Positions 50,601 through 56,755 are shown, counted from the stretch's first letter. The stretch: 64,000 bases of DNA from Bedellia somnulentella (GCA_963576735.1 OY755188.1:2170001-2234000); one strand, 5' to 3'. Translations and numbers: made by a program. Notes: a model not told the origin generated them from the sequence alone.

Positions 50601-52835
50601 CGAGGTCGCGGGTTCGATCCCCGCCTGTGTCGAAATTTTTCTTTCCTTTATTTATTCTTTATTTATTAGTTATAACATCAAGTGAAATTTGATCCGCTAA
50701 TGCTCAGTCAGTACCTACCTACCCACGTTCGCACTCTGAGATAGCATCCACATTATGTGGCTCACTGGCACATGACTAAGTTGGTGGCTAACTAGTGGTT
50801 TTGCCATTTTTTAAAAATATTTAAAATAACTGTTACCCCATCACCAGGTAACATTTTAGCGGTTTTTTTTTATTTTGATTAGATGTTTTGTTTACATGAT
50901 ATTGTAGGTACTTTCCCTAAGTAGTTATAAAATAATGTTACTTACCAACATAACAGCCTAATTCTGTGAGTTTCGCCTTGATGGCTGACTGCAAACAAAA
51001 AACACAAATATGTTACAAATTTATAATTTAACATAAGTAGAAAAGATTGACTGAATAAAGAATAATAAATCTTTAAATTACATCCATTCATACATATACT
51101 CACGACTATAAATTCCTATAAGGGGTAGCCAGTGCTAAGGAGTTAGAAATTCCTCAGCTGTTTTTGGAAAGTTTAGTAAGGAAAATATGGTAAAATAAAG
51201 GTTGTTGGTGATGAGTCTGCAACCGCATCACCCAAAAATCCCTTACAAGCCCCAATACCATTAGTCACCTCTTACATACACCCACCGGAAGAAATGGGGT
51301 AGAGTTGTTCTAAGCCGACACAACACTGCAAAATCTTTAAAATAAAAACATAAGTCACACAACATACTTTAGATGGCTGAAAGTAAACTCTGGTGAAAGA
51401 TATTTATAGCGTGAATGTGTATGGTAATGTAACTAGGTCATTCCCCATTTACATTACCACAGTACTACTACAAGGGGCTCATTTAGATCGACTTAAATGT
51501 GCAGGAATGTAAAATTTAAAGGATAAAAGGGCATGTATGAAAATATGGAATAAAGTAAACAAAGCTTGAGGAGTTTGCCAAAATTGTAAAAAGTGGCAAA
51601 CAACAGTTTCTGTGAAAGCCAGGTGTAAGTTGTAGTGAGTAGTGCAAAAGCAGGGTGGTTTTCTTAACTTTTTTAAAAGTAAGGAAATCCTTTTTTCATT
51701 TTACAAAATTACATTAAGTTTATCCCTGCAGTGTTAAACATTTCTTTGTGCAGAATTTCCTGAATAACCTTGCTGGCTAGTTATACTCTCAGCTGTATTT
51801 CCATCAATGTGTTGCCAGATACTAGAATCTAAACTTTCTTCAGTTAGCAACAAACTGCTATTTTAATACCATCACATGCATTGGCTTGTGAGAGCCTTTG
51901 CCTGTTTTTCTGACTGTTTTATTTATTTATAATGACCCTCTATCTAGCCTACTGCCACACTCCCTACACACACAAATCCTAGTTAATATAATGATATTAT
52001 TTTTCCATTTTTATGAAGCAGTATCATATCCAAGAACATTTGATTTCACTTTTAGAACTAAAAACTTTAAAAGAGGTGGATTATGATGACCCACTCTATT
52101 TTATATCACTAGCTTTATTGAAGAATGAATAGCGCCTAACACATTCAGGCTGACTTCAGCCGCATTCAATCCAGCTGACCCTAGATCCGAAATAGAGAAT
52201 GTGCTTAAAAAGAAAGGCATCTGAAATGTGTTGAATAAAAAGGTTTATACAAAAAGTATTTGTATTGTATTTGAATGGGTACTTTTCCGCAAATTGACGT
52301 CTACTTTGCGCTTATTTTGCGTGCAATATAAATACAAAAGTAATGAGTTGACGCATGTAAATTAAGTTAAATTAAGGTTTGCCAGGATTGTGATCAATAG
52401 ACTTTGTCTACCCAATCTAATCCTAAGAATAATCGTGTTTTTGGGGAATATTTAAAAACATCTGTAGCTTTAATATAATAAAATCACTTTACACAGAAAT
52501 AACGTTAAATTTTCTGAGTTAGGCCTGGAGATTTATTTCTTAAACATTTACTTCCATATTTATACATAGCAGTTTATTCAAGTTGAATATTACAATATAT
52601 TGCGTCGAATAGCTATTTTGATCAAATAATCAATAAACACAGCTGGTGGCGAGAACATACTGCATGTCAGAAAAAAGCCGAATGCACAGAAATACTTTTT
52701 CTACGGCTTGCCGGTGTCTTTAATAAAACAAATCCCTTTTTTATGTGTTGAAATATAATATCAAAACTATTACAAATAAATATTGGTAATAAATACCCTC
52801 ATTTTTTGACCAATTTCACTGCCCACGACCTCCAT
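29469..52835 (-). CDS. Nab2: Nab2/ZC3H14 homologue, poly(A)-RNA-binding CCCH zinc-finger protein (spliced gene)
   Basis: Joined minus-strand coding exons: 52797-52835, 50946-50988, 48284-48454, 46981-47627, 46496-46743, 42429-42551, candidate 40835-40937, 35258-35442, 33935-34057, 32796-33292, 32086-32229, 29469-29626. All have GT-AG borders and the phases agree, giving about 826 codons. The N-terminus (residues 1-84) is the PWI-like fold of ZC3H14/Nab2, followed by a Lys-rich linker, an acidic stretch with SDDEDFLNIRTEAEELMNDF, the RPVRQRLGNR motif, a TFVVTLDGLDPNMF segment, and four C-x5-C-x4/5-C-x3-H fingers at residues 735-751, 754-769, 780-795 and 799-815. The family binds polyadenosine RNA in the nucleus and limits poly(A) tail length and mRNA export. 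Known relatives have five fingers; I could not find the first. Introns are loaded with transposons. Identity is firm; the exon 6 to exon 7 join is the weak point. Confidence 0.93.
29776..29922. mobile_element. 147 bp inverted-repeat element in the last Nab2 intron
   Basis: Ends GCGCAATACACACTG / CAGTGTGTATTGCGC are perfect 15 bp inverted repeats, with GC-rich, partly paired inner arms (CGGCGGCC...GGCCCGGCGGG). The open frame across it is not conserved-looking. Confidence 0.6.
31340..31575 (+). repeat. Probable non-LTR element 3' end with poly(A)
   Basis: Ends GCTTAATAAAATTTATTGAT followed by a run of ten A residues, with TTTTATTGTATTAGTT repeated upstream. It looks like a retrotransposed 3' untranslated region; source unknown. 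Confidence 0.45.
31611..31731. repeat. 52 bp tandem repeat, about 2.3 units
   Basis: Units start at 31611, 31663 and 31715 (TATCYTATCAASAATGTTAC...CCGTAGCCGG). Lies in the last Nab2 intron. Confidence 0.85.
31843..32043 (+). mobile_element. Family C copy in Nab2 intron
   Basis: 14 bp duplication CATCTTAGTTTAAA (31829-31842, 32044-32057). tRNA-like core at 31938-32010. Confidence 0.9.
32086..32229 (-). CDS. Nab2: Nab2 exon 10 (two CCCH fingers)
   Basis: 144 nt from CCCCTATAG to GTAAGT. It encodes CRSFPSCRYGTNCVFVH and CRFGITCSRRGCVYTH, both C-x5-C-x4/5-C-x3-H, aligning with the second and third fingers of the five-finger family array. A family C element is inserted with its target duplication ending only 28 bp from this exon's donor. 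Confidence 0.92.
32251..32455 (-). repeat. Family A copy in Nab2 intron
   Basis: Occupies the space just upstream of exon 10; followed by a second diverged A scrap (32456-32525). Confidence 0.82.
32796..33292 (-). CDS. Nab2: Nab2 exon 9
   Basis: 497 nt. It opens with NNKTATKEKGPTFVVTLDGL, the conserved TLDG block preceding the zinc fingers, then Thr/Lys/Ser-rich repeats (STKDSKTTKD), a Glu-rich stretch and a basic RKRKASP motif. It ends KYDAVPS at a GTAAGT donor. Translation past the donor is Cys-rich by chance but is intron. Confidence 0.9.
33451..33643 (-). repeat. Family A copy in Nab2 intron
   Basis: 5' third missing. Confidence 0.8.
33935..34057 (-). CDS. Nab2: Nab2 exon 8
   Basis: 123 nt between TTTTCAG and GTAAGT. 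In the joined phase it reads ESVRTRDEYVPASITKKIVN and then ANRAEAKVDETIVVQT. It has no stop, and its phase 2 end fits exon 9. Confidence 0.85.
34228..34595 (-). repeat. Family B copy in Nab2 intron
   Basis: Full length, flanked by GTCCGCTTT (34219-34227, 34596-34604). Confidence 0.92.
34701..35066 (+). repeat. Family B copy in Nab2 intron, best-preserved
   Basis: Flanked by a perfect 13 bp duplication GTAAATGGTAACC. Head GTGATAGCCCAGTGGGTAGA (A box) and GTTCGAATCCTGGGTC (B box), body, then CCCCTTCGGGG hairpin and TATG-type tail. Confidence 0.94.
35258..35442 (-). CDS. Nab2: Nab2 exon 7
   Basis: 185 nt from TTTGCAG to GTAAGT. It encodes IPPKREIEPSKLKRALVLP, a segment ending PKNIVIQVPQDTRSQES, and an Asp-rich tail (DFDTDSLADLDSDLD). 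Phase 0 to 2; the join to exon 8 restores an Arg codon. Confidence 0.85.
36106..36283 (-). repeat. 3' LTR of the copia element
   Basis: 178 bp copy identical to the 5' LTR, preceded internally by a short purine tract (ATATGGGAGCG). Confidence 0.92.
36349..37356 (-). CDS. Copia RT palm and RNase H (C-terminal part, shifted frame)
   Basis: About 335 codons without a true ATG at the 5' limit (first codon TTG), overlapping the upstream frame by 32 nt. It carries the RT catalytic VDD in YVALFVDD (residues 24-26), the connection domain, and RNase H with YADADWASD and SSTEAEY. It ends shortly before the 3' LTR. Only 139 nt separate the upstream catalytic Asp from VDD, while copia relatives have roughly 80-90 codons. 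So about 40 codons, including the conserved LYGLKQ-type motif, are deleted and the frame is shifted. It cannot make a working RT. Confidence 0.92.
   Translation of the reverse strand: MNVVIKKTKCKLNNNARIYVALFVDDFFVFSNSQKETELLKNHLTSKFKLKDLGKIRQCLGMRVRRENNVIFVDQEQFVDHLLNKFNMKNCNPVSTPMEVNLKLEKGDNNCSKKYPYQQLIGSLLYLSMLTRPDIFFPVCYLSQFNNNHNETHWKHAKRILKYLKKTKHFGLKFVKDDLDLIGYADADWASDCIDRKSYTGFMFKMSGSVISFECKKQSTIALSSTEAEYMAICEASKEAIYLKNLLFELKCRNDLPVLLNNDNQSAQLLTKHSVFHKRSKHIDIRFHFVRTAVENNCIKIEYLNTNSMPADIFTKSLSCQKHNNFVEQLGVTSM
37325..40126 (-). CDS. Copia Gag-protease-integrase-RT (N-terminal part of polyprotein)
   Basis: 933 aa from ATG at 40126. Order: Gag (residues 1-220) with zinc knuckle CYKCKQTGHYKNQC (223-236); protease active site WYIDSGASSH (D264); GAG-pre-integrase zinc region (HRRLGH, then CTVCCEAK); integrase with D462 (HADVCGPM), D525 (LRTDNGTEF) and E561 (NGMCERFNRTI), spaced D-62-D-35-E; an acidic linker (about 700-760); and the start of reverse transcriptase (CKWVFKKK, then HLDVTTAFLNG with D902). 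It stops at residue 933 within the RT fingers/palm because of a frame change. The remaining RT and RNase H follow in another frame. Confidence 0.95.
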   Translation of the reverse strand: MAGSYIVNVPKLRGRENYDEWAFAAENFLILDGVDINKQEAENGGNTVTVDEQKAKAKLVMTIDSSLYVHIKSEKTAVDIWKKLKTLFDDCGFTRRISLLRNLISIRLENSETMTAYVTQVIDTAQKLRGTGFDINEEWIGSLLLAGLTDKFSPMIMAIEHSGLAISADVIKSKLLDMSDNVGSSETESAFLASKSWQRRKGNKVVKTVETSNRPVNVKVIKCYKCKQTGHYKNQCPQTKEKKVNAFSAVFLNGSFDKHEWYIDSGASSHMMISQDNIKNASSNLTTKEIIVANRTTMPVLCSGDTQITTVVNNKEFDIAVKDVLCIPTLTTNLLSVSQLIKHGNKVSFHQEFCYIRNRQKELIGIAQLINGVYKLNTRSACLFAASATTISNVIWHRRLGHINSKDMNDMREGAVDGLEFDKKAEISKFNCTVCCEAKQTRLPFPHSSNRSMHVLDLIHADVCGPMETKSIGSSRYFLLFVDDYSRMSFVYFLQKKSEVYSCFKEFKIMIEKQRNCSIKVLRTDNGTEFCSNEMENYLKQHGIIHQRTNPYTPEQNGMCERFNRTIVERARCLLYDAKFEKRFWAEAVHTAVYLKNRTVASGMNKKTPYELWTGCKPNVSHLRLFGSTVMAHIPKQKRLKWDKKAEKHYLVGYADNIKGYRLYNPSTNKVITCRDVTVMEQDNSEIVQATINENNVSSPDNLGQNKDSDDSDSEVSTGTVKSNNNDSTYIAESSSQSSSDEFFDSIPAKELKDLIESEKPDKAVRERKKPDRYGYSNMCVETDLNLCAEQLITYEEAVNGPESEEWCKAMQEELKSFEENKAWDVVNRPEQATVVECKWVFKKKVDCDNNVRYRARLVAKGFSQKAGIDYTETFSPVVRHSTLRLLFALSVKYNLDNTHLDVTTAFLNGYLNENVYMSLPQNFECSNKENKV
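40184..40361 (-). repeat. 5' LTR of the copia element
   Basis: 178 bp, minus-strand start TGTTAAATTTG and end GTAGTTTTATTA. It contains AATAAA-like polyadenylation sequence and a TATATACTATAG box. The 3' end is TTA rather than the usual CA. Confidence 0.92.
40505..40701. mobile_element. 197 bp MITE in a Nab2 intron
   Basis: Inverted ends CTAAAGAGCTTATTCCAT / ATGGAATAAGCTCTTTAG (18 bp, perfect) with an inner inverted GACGTCTGAA. It lies between the copia element and the candidate exon. No clear duplication. Confidence 0.8.
40835..40937 (-). CDS. Nab2: Candidate extra Nab2 exon
   Basis: A GC-rich 103 nt block inside AT-rich intron. It sits between an acceptor (pyrimidine-rich TCTTTTCTTTG, then AAATTAG) and a strong GTGAGT donor. 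It is open in exactly the phase required to link exon 6 (phase 2) to exon 7 (phase 0), with 103 being 1 modulo 3. The peptide is Arg/Ala/Pro-rich and resembles nothing I recognise, so conservation is untested. Family C has inserted just upstream at 40962. Confidence 0.45.
40962..41330 (+). mobile_element. Family C copy, longest
   Basis: 13 bp duplication AAAGAAAAGATTT (40949-40961, 41331-41343). It carries the extra GTGATAGTTAGGCGTTCTC block, then the tRNA-like core at 41220-41292. Confidence 0.9.
41371..41630 (+). repeat. Family A copy in Nab2 intron
   Basis: Carries an inserted CATCTGTAGACCTATCATC stretch; tail missing. Confidence 0.8.
41656..41902 (-). repeat. Family A copy in Nab2 intron
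   Basis: Full length, 26 bp from the inverted copy at 41371. Confidence 0.85.
41964..42152 (-). repeat. Family A copy in Nab2 intron, diverged
   Basis: Internal deletion after CAGCCACTTTG. Confidence 0.78.
42172..42395. repeat. Two family A halves fused head to head
   Basis: Minus-oriented 3' half (42172-42291) runs straight into a plus-oriented 5' half (42292-42395); both are truncated at the join. Confidence 0.82.
42429..42551 (-). CDS. Nab2: Nab2 exon 6
   Basis: 123 nt between ATTTCAG and GTAAGT. It encodes SFTPEREPDFWPKSKSRV and a Ser/Thr-rich tail ending KKGVP. It ends with two bases of a codon (phase 2), which does not match the phase 0 start of the exon at 35442, so an intervening exon is needed. 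A fused inverted pair of family A fragments starts only 34 bp past the donor. Confidence 0.82.
42608..42712 (+). repeat. Family B head fragment
   Basis: TTCAAATCCCGGGTCGGGCC to GGTTGTTAACGGTGAGG; in the intron before exon 6. Confidence 0.72.
42950..43190 (-). mobile_element. Family C copy, antisense
   Basis: Antisense tRNA-like core (42968-43038) plus the AACGCAAACACT block. Confidence 0.83.
43237..46310 (-). mobile_element. CR1/L2-like non-LTR retrotransposon (LINE), 5' truncated
   Basis: 3074 bp on the minus strand in a Nab2 intron. The 3' end is an A/T-rich tail (TTTTATTTATTTTAT) and the 5' end stops inside the endonuclease domain. It sits in the middle of a family C arm: removing it rejoins GGGGAT and TATTACTAATAAA. 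GAT is present at both borders (43234-43236 and 46311-46313), so the target duplication is about 3 bp. The 3' untranslated region has a relative at 8050-8245. Confidence 0.92.
43406..46306 (-). CDS. LINE ORF2: AP endonuclease and reverse transcriptase
   Basis: At least 932 codons without a stop. The frame stays open upstream of 46204 (reading VCQNTQGFSC) to the truncation, so no genuine start is present. Endonuclease: E13 (CVTEHW), D119/N121 (CGDFNVDL) and SDH (D178/H179). Reverse transcriptase: GYRPISILPVLSKIFEK, D553 (FCDLTKAFDCADHE), GVPQGSILGP and the catalytic FADDTS (D643/D644). A C-terminal thumb region follows. There is no RNase H. The clade is CR1/L2/Daphne-like by motif appearance only. 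The reading frame is strikingly intact, suggesting a young copy whose only visible defect is the missing 5' end. Confidence 0.93.
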   Translation of the reverse strand, partial: NINKKNTLQGVSQFKLVCQNTQGFSCKELEIELFLEKYEIDCLCVTEHWLKNCELIFGFENYYLASNYCRNSKARGGSAIFLKNNIKSKIRNDIVKLSVEQVVELSCIELKNYFLVCVYRPPYNQNYDKFENVMEDVLSKVFRNKKRIIICGDFNVDLLQDSYLKTRLMSLFQSFNLENLFLEPTRIKTCLDNVFTNADFSSKSVINKLKSDHSGLFVSFPLEIPEPKIFIKKRHITASKVEKYINIISSKLPTFTINKNSDTSYDIFYNVLINEFNEIFNVKNLTITSKFKFCEWATPSIYRSREKLFDLYDQKAYSNNNELSEYVKKYSKIFNKVCKEAKARYLSRRIRTSDNKVKTVWNIINTQTGRGKPCDQEFCVRSDKGLTTSNEEIACIFEKYFTDIPSKTTEYLNTSVIKAQHLLQQNVDRCETLFCFKDVSPTDIEKCFKSFKLKSSEDIWGMSVKVCHNFIVTLAPYLADIFNECIRNKIFPNLMKHSKIVPLLKSGGDKISPDGYRPISILPVLSKIFEKLMFNQMLLHFASNKLFHPKQFGFTKGRSTTDAGVALMKHIFDSWERKNDAIGLFCDLTKAFDCADHEILFIKLEHYGIQGDALKLIKSYFSDRIQKVQINNAISPGTHVKMGVPQGSILGPFLFLVYINDLPFMVEKMSEIVLFADDTSLVFDVERNNQNIDEVNNTVSQIQTWFASNNLVLNGKKTKCIKFVLPNVRCVDNEIILNNEKLVFSDNTVFLGITLDSKLQWGPHISSLAGRLSSAAYAVRKIRHLTDVQTARLVYYSYFHSVMSYGILLWGRAADVGSIFILQKRAIRAIYNLRSRDSLRELFKTINIMTLPCQYIYENIMYVRKNQASFVKNCDRHIRNLRDNNKISVPKYRLSKVNTSFMGLCVKMYNKIPEDILNLTETKFKAAVKRNLSSKAYYNVNDYINDEVAWCHQGSVQDVSGLTPKL
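46496..46743 (-). CDS. Nab2: Nab2 exon 5 (RLGNR motif, Ser/Arg/Lys tail)
   Basis: 248 nt following a 237 nt intron. The frame that continues exon 4 reads EISAGSAKTETT, then LNLPKRPVRQRLGNREEDK and a Lys/Ser/Asp-rich tail ending SRSPE. The donor is AG|GTGAAA at 46495. Two other frames over this exon are also open but do not join to exon 4. Confidence 0.88.
46981..47627 (-). CDS. Nab2: Nab2 exon 4 (basic linker and acidic segment)
   Basis: 647 nt. It begins with a strongly basic run of Lys-Ser-Lys repeats (nuclear-localisation-like), then a Pro/Ile-rich stretch, a predicted short coiled coil (AQIKEINEIEAKIEGLKNKL) and the conserved acidic DEDFLNIRTEAEELMNDF block. The donor is CAG|GTAAGA. Confidence 0.92.
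47858..48105 (+). repeat. Family A copy with inverted 5' cap in Nab2 intron
   Basis: A minus-oriented 5' fragment (47858-47894, ending ACTACACAGC) precedes a plus copy to TATG tail. Confidence 0.78.
48284..48454 (-). CDS. Nab2: Nab2 exon 3 (core of PWI-like domain)
   Basis: Acceptor ends TTACAG; the donor is GTAAGT at 48283. It encodes DDELPDYVMVMIANKRT and then QMEDDLQLFLGENTMMFVNW, the most conserved N-terminal block of ZC3H14/Nab2. It is 171 nt, phase 1 to 1. Confidence 0.93.
48606..48874 (+). repeat. Family A copy in Nab2 intron
   Basis: 5' end contains a duplicated/inverted ACACTACACTTAGC segment. Confidence 0.82.
48880..49035 (+). mobile_element. Family C copy, diverged
   Basis: tRNA-like core at 48930-49003 with GGTTCGATCCC B box; an arm fragment lies at 48500-48570. 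Confidence 0.75.
49096..49318 (+). repeat. Family A copy in Nab2 intron
   Basis: Older copy with GCCGTGTGGTGCCGGC start. Confidence 0.8.
49353..49611 (+). repeat. Family B copy lacking its head
   Basis: Body AATTTATCATGGTTGTTAAC to CTTCGGGGATATTCGGCGTG and TATG tail. Confidence 0.83.
49615..49815. repeat. LINE-type repeat remnant
   Basis: Contains ATAGGCCTCTCCCA and CATCGGCTTCCTTCTTCC, related to the repeat at 16190. It directly follows a family B copy. No coding content. Confidence 0.5.
50003..50127 (+). repeat. Family B 3' fragment
   Basis: CACTGTCCAACCAAAACATG, AACACCAGGTGACA and CCTCTATCACCCTTTTGG. Confidence 0.7.
50394..50668 (+). mobile_element. Family C copy, complete
   Basis: 12 bp duplication GTTATAACATCA (50382-50393, 50669-50680). 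Arms are perfect over about 39 bp around a unique block and the tRNA-like core at 50560-50631. A T5 run follows the core immediately. Confidence 0.92.
50946..50988 (-). CDS. Nab2: Nab2 exon 2
   Basis: Bounded by a TTTGTTTGCAG acceptor and a GTAAGT donor. It encodes SAIKAKLTELGCYV plus one base of an Asp codon completed by exon 3. The exon is 43 nt long, changing phase from 0 to 1. Confidence 0.88.
51088..51330 (-). repeat. Family A copy in Nab2 intron 1
   Basis: Full length, moderately diverged, about 100 bp from exon 2. Confidence 0.83.
52797..52835 (-). CDS. Nab2: Nab2 exon 1 (start codon)
   Basis: ATG at 52835 opens 13 codons (MEVVGSEIGQKMR), then a GTATTT donor at 52796. The peptide matches the N-terminal helix of the family and continues in phase 0 into exon 2. 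Confidence 0.85.
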
Positions 52836-54867
52836 CTTTATTTAATTTGCACTTTGTAGAATCGATGGCACACTCCACACGAAAATTAAGAATGACGGAA
52901 ATTAATGTTCACGAACTTTAATTAAACATGGACATCTTATACATGTATCTACGAATAACCGTAAAATATTATGCATTTACATTTATCATCAGGCTGACAA
53001 AATAGTTTAATTTACACAATAAATAAATATTCACACGGACCGAATAACTGACTTCACTGAATGAATGAAAATTTTGACTGTCATTGTCAAAATGTGATTT
53101 TCTATCTTATCTATCCTTTCTTACCTATAGCCTGTGGACTTACTGAACTGAACTGTACCTAATGAAGTGAAGATTAAGGAAGCTAAATGATTAATTAGCT
53201 CAAGCTCAACTATGCATTAAAAATAAAGAAGTTGAAGCCGGCCTTACATTATCCAAGTATACTAAACCAATACAAGTTCTTGGTAGATATCTCAGTGGCG
53301 CTTCGACTTGTATACATACAACATCTGCGAGCTAAACCGCTGCTGTATTAGTGGTACGTTGGTATATTCACTTGGGCTTCACGGGCTGCATTGTGTCACA
53401 AGTGCGAGAGGGCTTTCTTGCCATCATTCTATCAATTACATCATCTCTGCTGAAGTGAAACCGCCGTACCGTTGGCCGTAAATACCATGGGGGTGTGGGG
53501 TGTGGGATCGCATGCTGAAACCTTAATCAGGGGTATTGGGCATCGCTTGACTTTCACTCAGGAACATTCCTGGTCCGGTTAATCTCGTTCGCTGTCCAGA
53601 GTACTCTAGAGTGGAGTTGCTGCAAGCGCAACTGATGAGCAACTTTGGGTTGAGTATAGTCTTTCTTTGATGTAAGCCCGATTCAGTACTCAAACCCACG
53701 CACGCCTCTCATGAAATCAACCTCGCATGAAAGGTGACGATGCTCTCCACTGAGCTATTAATTAAGTGACGGGTGTATCAGAATTCAATTAAACCAGCAA
53801 TATCGGATGTATGATAGTTAACCTTTTCGTTGAAAAAACAAAATAGAATTTATAGTGTGTGATGTGAATGTGATGTACAAAAATATCCTATTAATATTAT
53901 AAATGTGAAAGTTTAGATGTTTGTATGTCTGAGGCAAAAAGGCTCCTCAAGTACATAATGTATATGAATGAAATTTGGCAGACTGCTAGATAACCACCCA
54001 AATAATAACATAGGATACTTTTTATCCCGGGAAAATTTTACCAATATAATATTCACGCCTGGTTAAATTAAGAGTACCGGAAAAAACGGCTTAAGTTTTG
54101 ACATAAGCAAATTTGATCGAAGTAAGTCTTTCGGGTGCTGACCAGACAGACTTCCTTAATAAAAGTGTCGAAACAGTTCCTTAGTAAAAGCTAGCATTTA
54201 ATAAAAGTGTCGAAACAGTATTACTTTATTCTGTGCTTTATGCTGTGATGCTTATAACAATAAACGTGAAGAATACACATTTGACACATAAAATCAGTAA
54301 GGTTAATGCTTAATTTTTTTTAATTCAATCAAAGTAAATACCATCACAATTTAGAAAGATTTCGATGAATGTTCATTATTATCAAAGCGTAGTGCTTTTA
54401 TGATATTAATATTAAGTACAAGTCAATACTAAATGGGATCTCGGCCTTGACATTTCTTTATTCTGTGAATTACCCGTGTAATGTCGGCTCAGAATAGCAC
54501 TACCCCGTTTCTTCCCGTGTACGTAAGAGGCGACTATAGGTATTGGGACTTTTTAATGGATTTTTGGGCCATAAGGTTGGAAAACCATCACCAACAACAA
54601 CAACCTTTATTCCACCATCTTTTCCCCACTCAACTTCCAAAAGTGGCTGAGGAGTTTCTAATTCCTTAGCTCTGGCTACCTCTTCTAGGGATTTATGTCC
54701 GTGAGTATATGTATTATTCTGTGAAATACGTACATTCCGCTCAATCATTCCATTCGTCCATTCAATCAATTATTTTCACTCATTCAGTCATTCATTTCAA
54801 ATTAGTTTTCGCGCGGTTACGTGTGCAAGTGGTTGTGTGTGTTGTCATGCGAGAATCGGCTGCCAGA
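52836..54867. other. Divergent Nab2/Unc-76 intergenic promoter region
   Basis: About 2 kb between the two start codons. Most is AT-rich with no coding potential that I can see. 53410-53720 is a GC-richer repeat-like block containing a GCTGCAAGCGCAACTG dyad region. 53690-53760 resembles a degraded antisense tRNA-like SINE head. 54474-54716 is a family A copy, and the inferred Unc-76 leader (about 54730-54867) follows it immediately. No TATA box stood out. Confidence 0.5.
54474..54716 (+). repeat. Family A copy upstream of Unc-76
   Basis: Full length, with an extra CAACAACAACAA; its TATG tail is nearly absent. Ends about 150 bp before the start codon. Confidence 0.83.
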
Positions 54868-55250
54868 ATGGCCGAGCTTGAATTCGAAGCACCGCTCGCG
54901 CAAATAGAGGAGACCGACGATTGTATTACGTCAAACGATTACCCTCAAAAAACCATCAACGGCAATGACATAATATACAACAACATCAACAATCTTAAAA
55001 GTGAAATGGTCAAAATAGACTCTAATAAGTTGAATGATAACGATAACGAGGGGTTAAAGTTGGTAAAGTGCAAGGGTTTAGTGGCTGGTGAGGGTGACAA
55101 CTTTACAGAAACATTCTCCGGATCCTTGGAGGATTTGGTGAACACATTTGATGAGAAGATCACGAAGTGCTTTGGGAATTACGAAGAAAATGTTGAGAAG
55201 TTAGCGCCGGTACAAGTGCGCTCTCAAGAAGAAATTATGAACGAATGCCA
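54868..55250 (+). CDS. Unc-76: Unc-76/FEZ homologue, first coding exon (partial gene)
   Basis: The exon opens with MAELEFEAPLAQIEE, the conserved start of the fasciculation and elongation protein zeta family. It ends with SGSLEDLVNTFDEKITKCF and QVRSQEEIMNECQ, another family hallmark, at a CA|GTAAGT donor (55251). FEZ proteins are adaptors linking kinesin-1 to cargo in axons. An in-frame ATG at 54847 would add seven residues (MRESAAR); I prefer 54868 because family members start MAEL. The middle of the exon is Asn/Asp-rich. The next exon, expected to begin with a Trp-rich segment, is not visible in the remaining 8.7 kb, so the first intron runs off the window. Transcribed away from Nab2. Confidence 0.9.
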
Positions 55251-55610
55251 GTAAGTCTTAGGTCAAGTTATCTTTAGTTACAGACGTAATAAAATAGATT
55301 ACAATTAGTAACAAATATCGTATGTTATGGTAGTATTTTGTGATGTTAAAAACAGAAACTGGGTGTTAATGCGCATGGCTGGCGTAGAATCGATCGCGGG
55401 GTTGGGTCGAGGCCGCGCGAGGGTGTCATGGGGTGTGCTCAGAAGGGTGGATTCTCTGTGACGCATCGTCCGTCACGGTACTGCCACCCCCTTGCGAAAC
55501 ATGTTCGACCAAACTTTTTAGGGATGTTTGGGGCATTAGATTATTTGGGTGTGTGAAATGAATCGCAATGTTTTTATTGGATCGGTGCGTTTTAATATTA
55601 ACGTCTTTGA

Positions 55611-55837
55611 ATCTAAAGAAGGGGTAACTAGAGCTTTGGGATTGAAATTCCTTAGCTACTATGAAAGTATACTAGGGAAAAAAAAGTAAAGAATAGGATG
55701 GTAGGTGATACCAATGCGAATCACACCACATCGTCCAACAATCACTTAAAATGCTCCGAAACGTTAAGTTGTCTCTTACGATAGACGACATCCGTAGGGA
55801 GAAATGGATTATAATAGTGTTATTCTGAGCCTAATAC
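55611..55837 (-). repeat. Old family A copy in Unc-76 intron
   Basis: Recognisable by AAGAAGGGGTAACTAGAGC and CTCTTACGATAGACGAC; many substitutions. Confidence 0.6.
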
Positions 55838-56755
55838 GTGAAATATTATTCAAAAAATTTGTTATCCCAAACAGCAGCAACTATTATTTATCTTTTATAA
55901 TAAGTTTTGTTCATAAACTTTACGAATTAAATCGACTTCAAAATCGGCTAAGCTTCATTGCAGTTTATAAAAAAACAGTTCTTAAAAGAAGTTTTCCAAA
56001 ACACCAAGTCTGCCTACCTCACGCAGCGTGAATATAACATTGTATAATAAATAAACAATAACTGAAATCTCACAAGCTCGCTCAATTCGTTATGGATATA
56101 AAATTCTCATAGTTTCATTCATACCGCAGTTCCCATACATCTTTCGCTATTGTTGAGAATCTCACAAAAACACGGTTTTTGTTAATATAATGCCAACATT
56201 GATGTTCGGTGACCTTTTGTAACTTGCAAGTTCATTGTTTTAAAGCTTTCTCAATGTGTCGTAAAAACGTCAAAACGGAATGCCTCACCCATGGAGGTAT
56301 ACAATACATCCATGGCCTCATCTCTAGCGCAAAAACGTTTTACCTAGACAGTGAGCATGAGTTACACACTCATAATATTAAAAAAAACAGCCTGCGTGGT
56401 CCAAGGAGGTTAGAGCCTTAGCCATAAGTCTTGGGGTTGTGTTCTACGGTACCCGCAGAAAATAACTTTATTTATTTATCCCTGTTTGTTCAGAACAGGC
56501 GGGATTACGGTAAATACCGAAAAGTAAAACGATTCGAATTGAGCTGATTTGTGTCGGGTTCGAATAGCACTGACTCATTTATTTCTGCGCGTATTTTTGG
56601 ACGATACGGTTCCATGCCCATCGATAGCTTATTTTTTTACTATCTTATAAGCCGCCAGAACTAAATTTTAGAACAAACAGTGACTCTATTACCTTTTCAA
56701 AGGATCACATATGTAGAGTAGCGCAGCAGACACAGCATAACATTGTTAAGTCTGT

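Noticed and set aside
54709..54846. Longer N-terminus of Unc-76 beginning inside the family A tail
   Set aside because: It has no upstream ATG start; the frame is open by chance through the leader, and the family start MAEL is at 54868.
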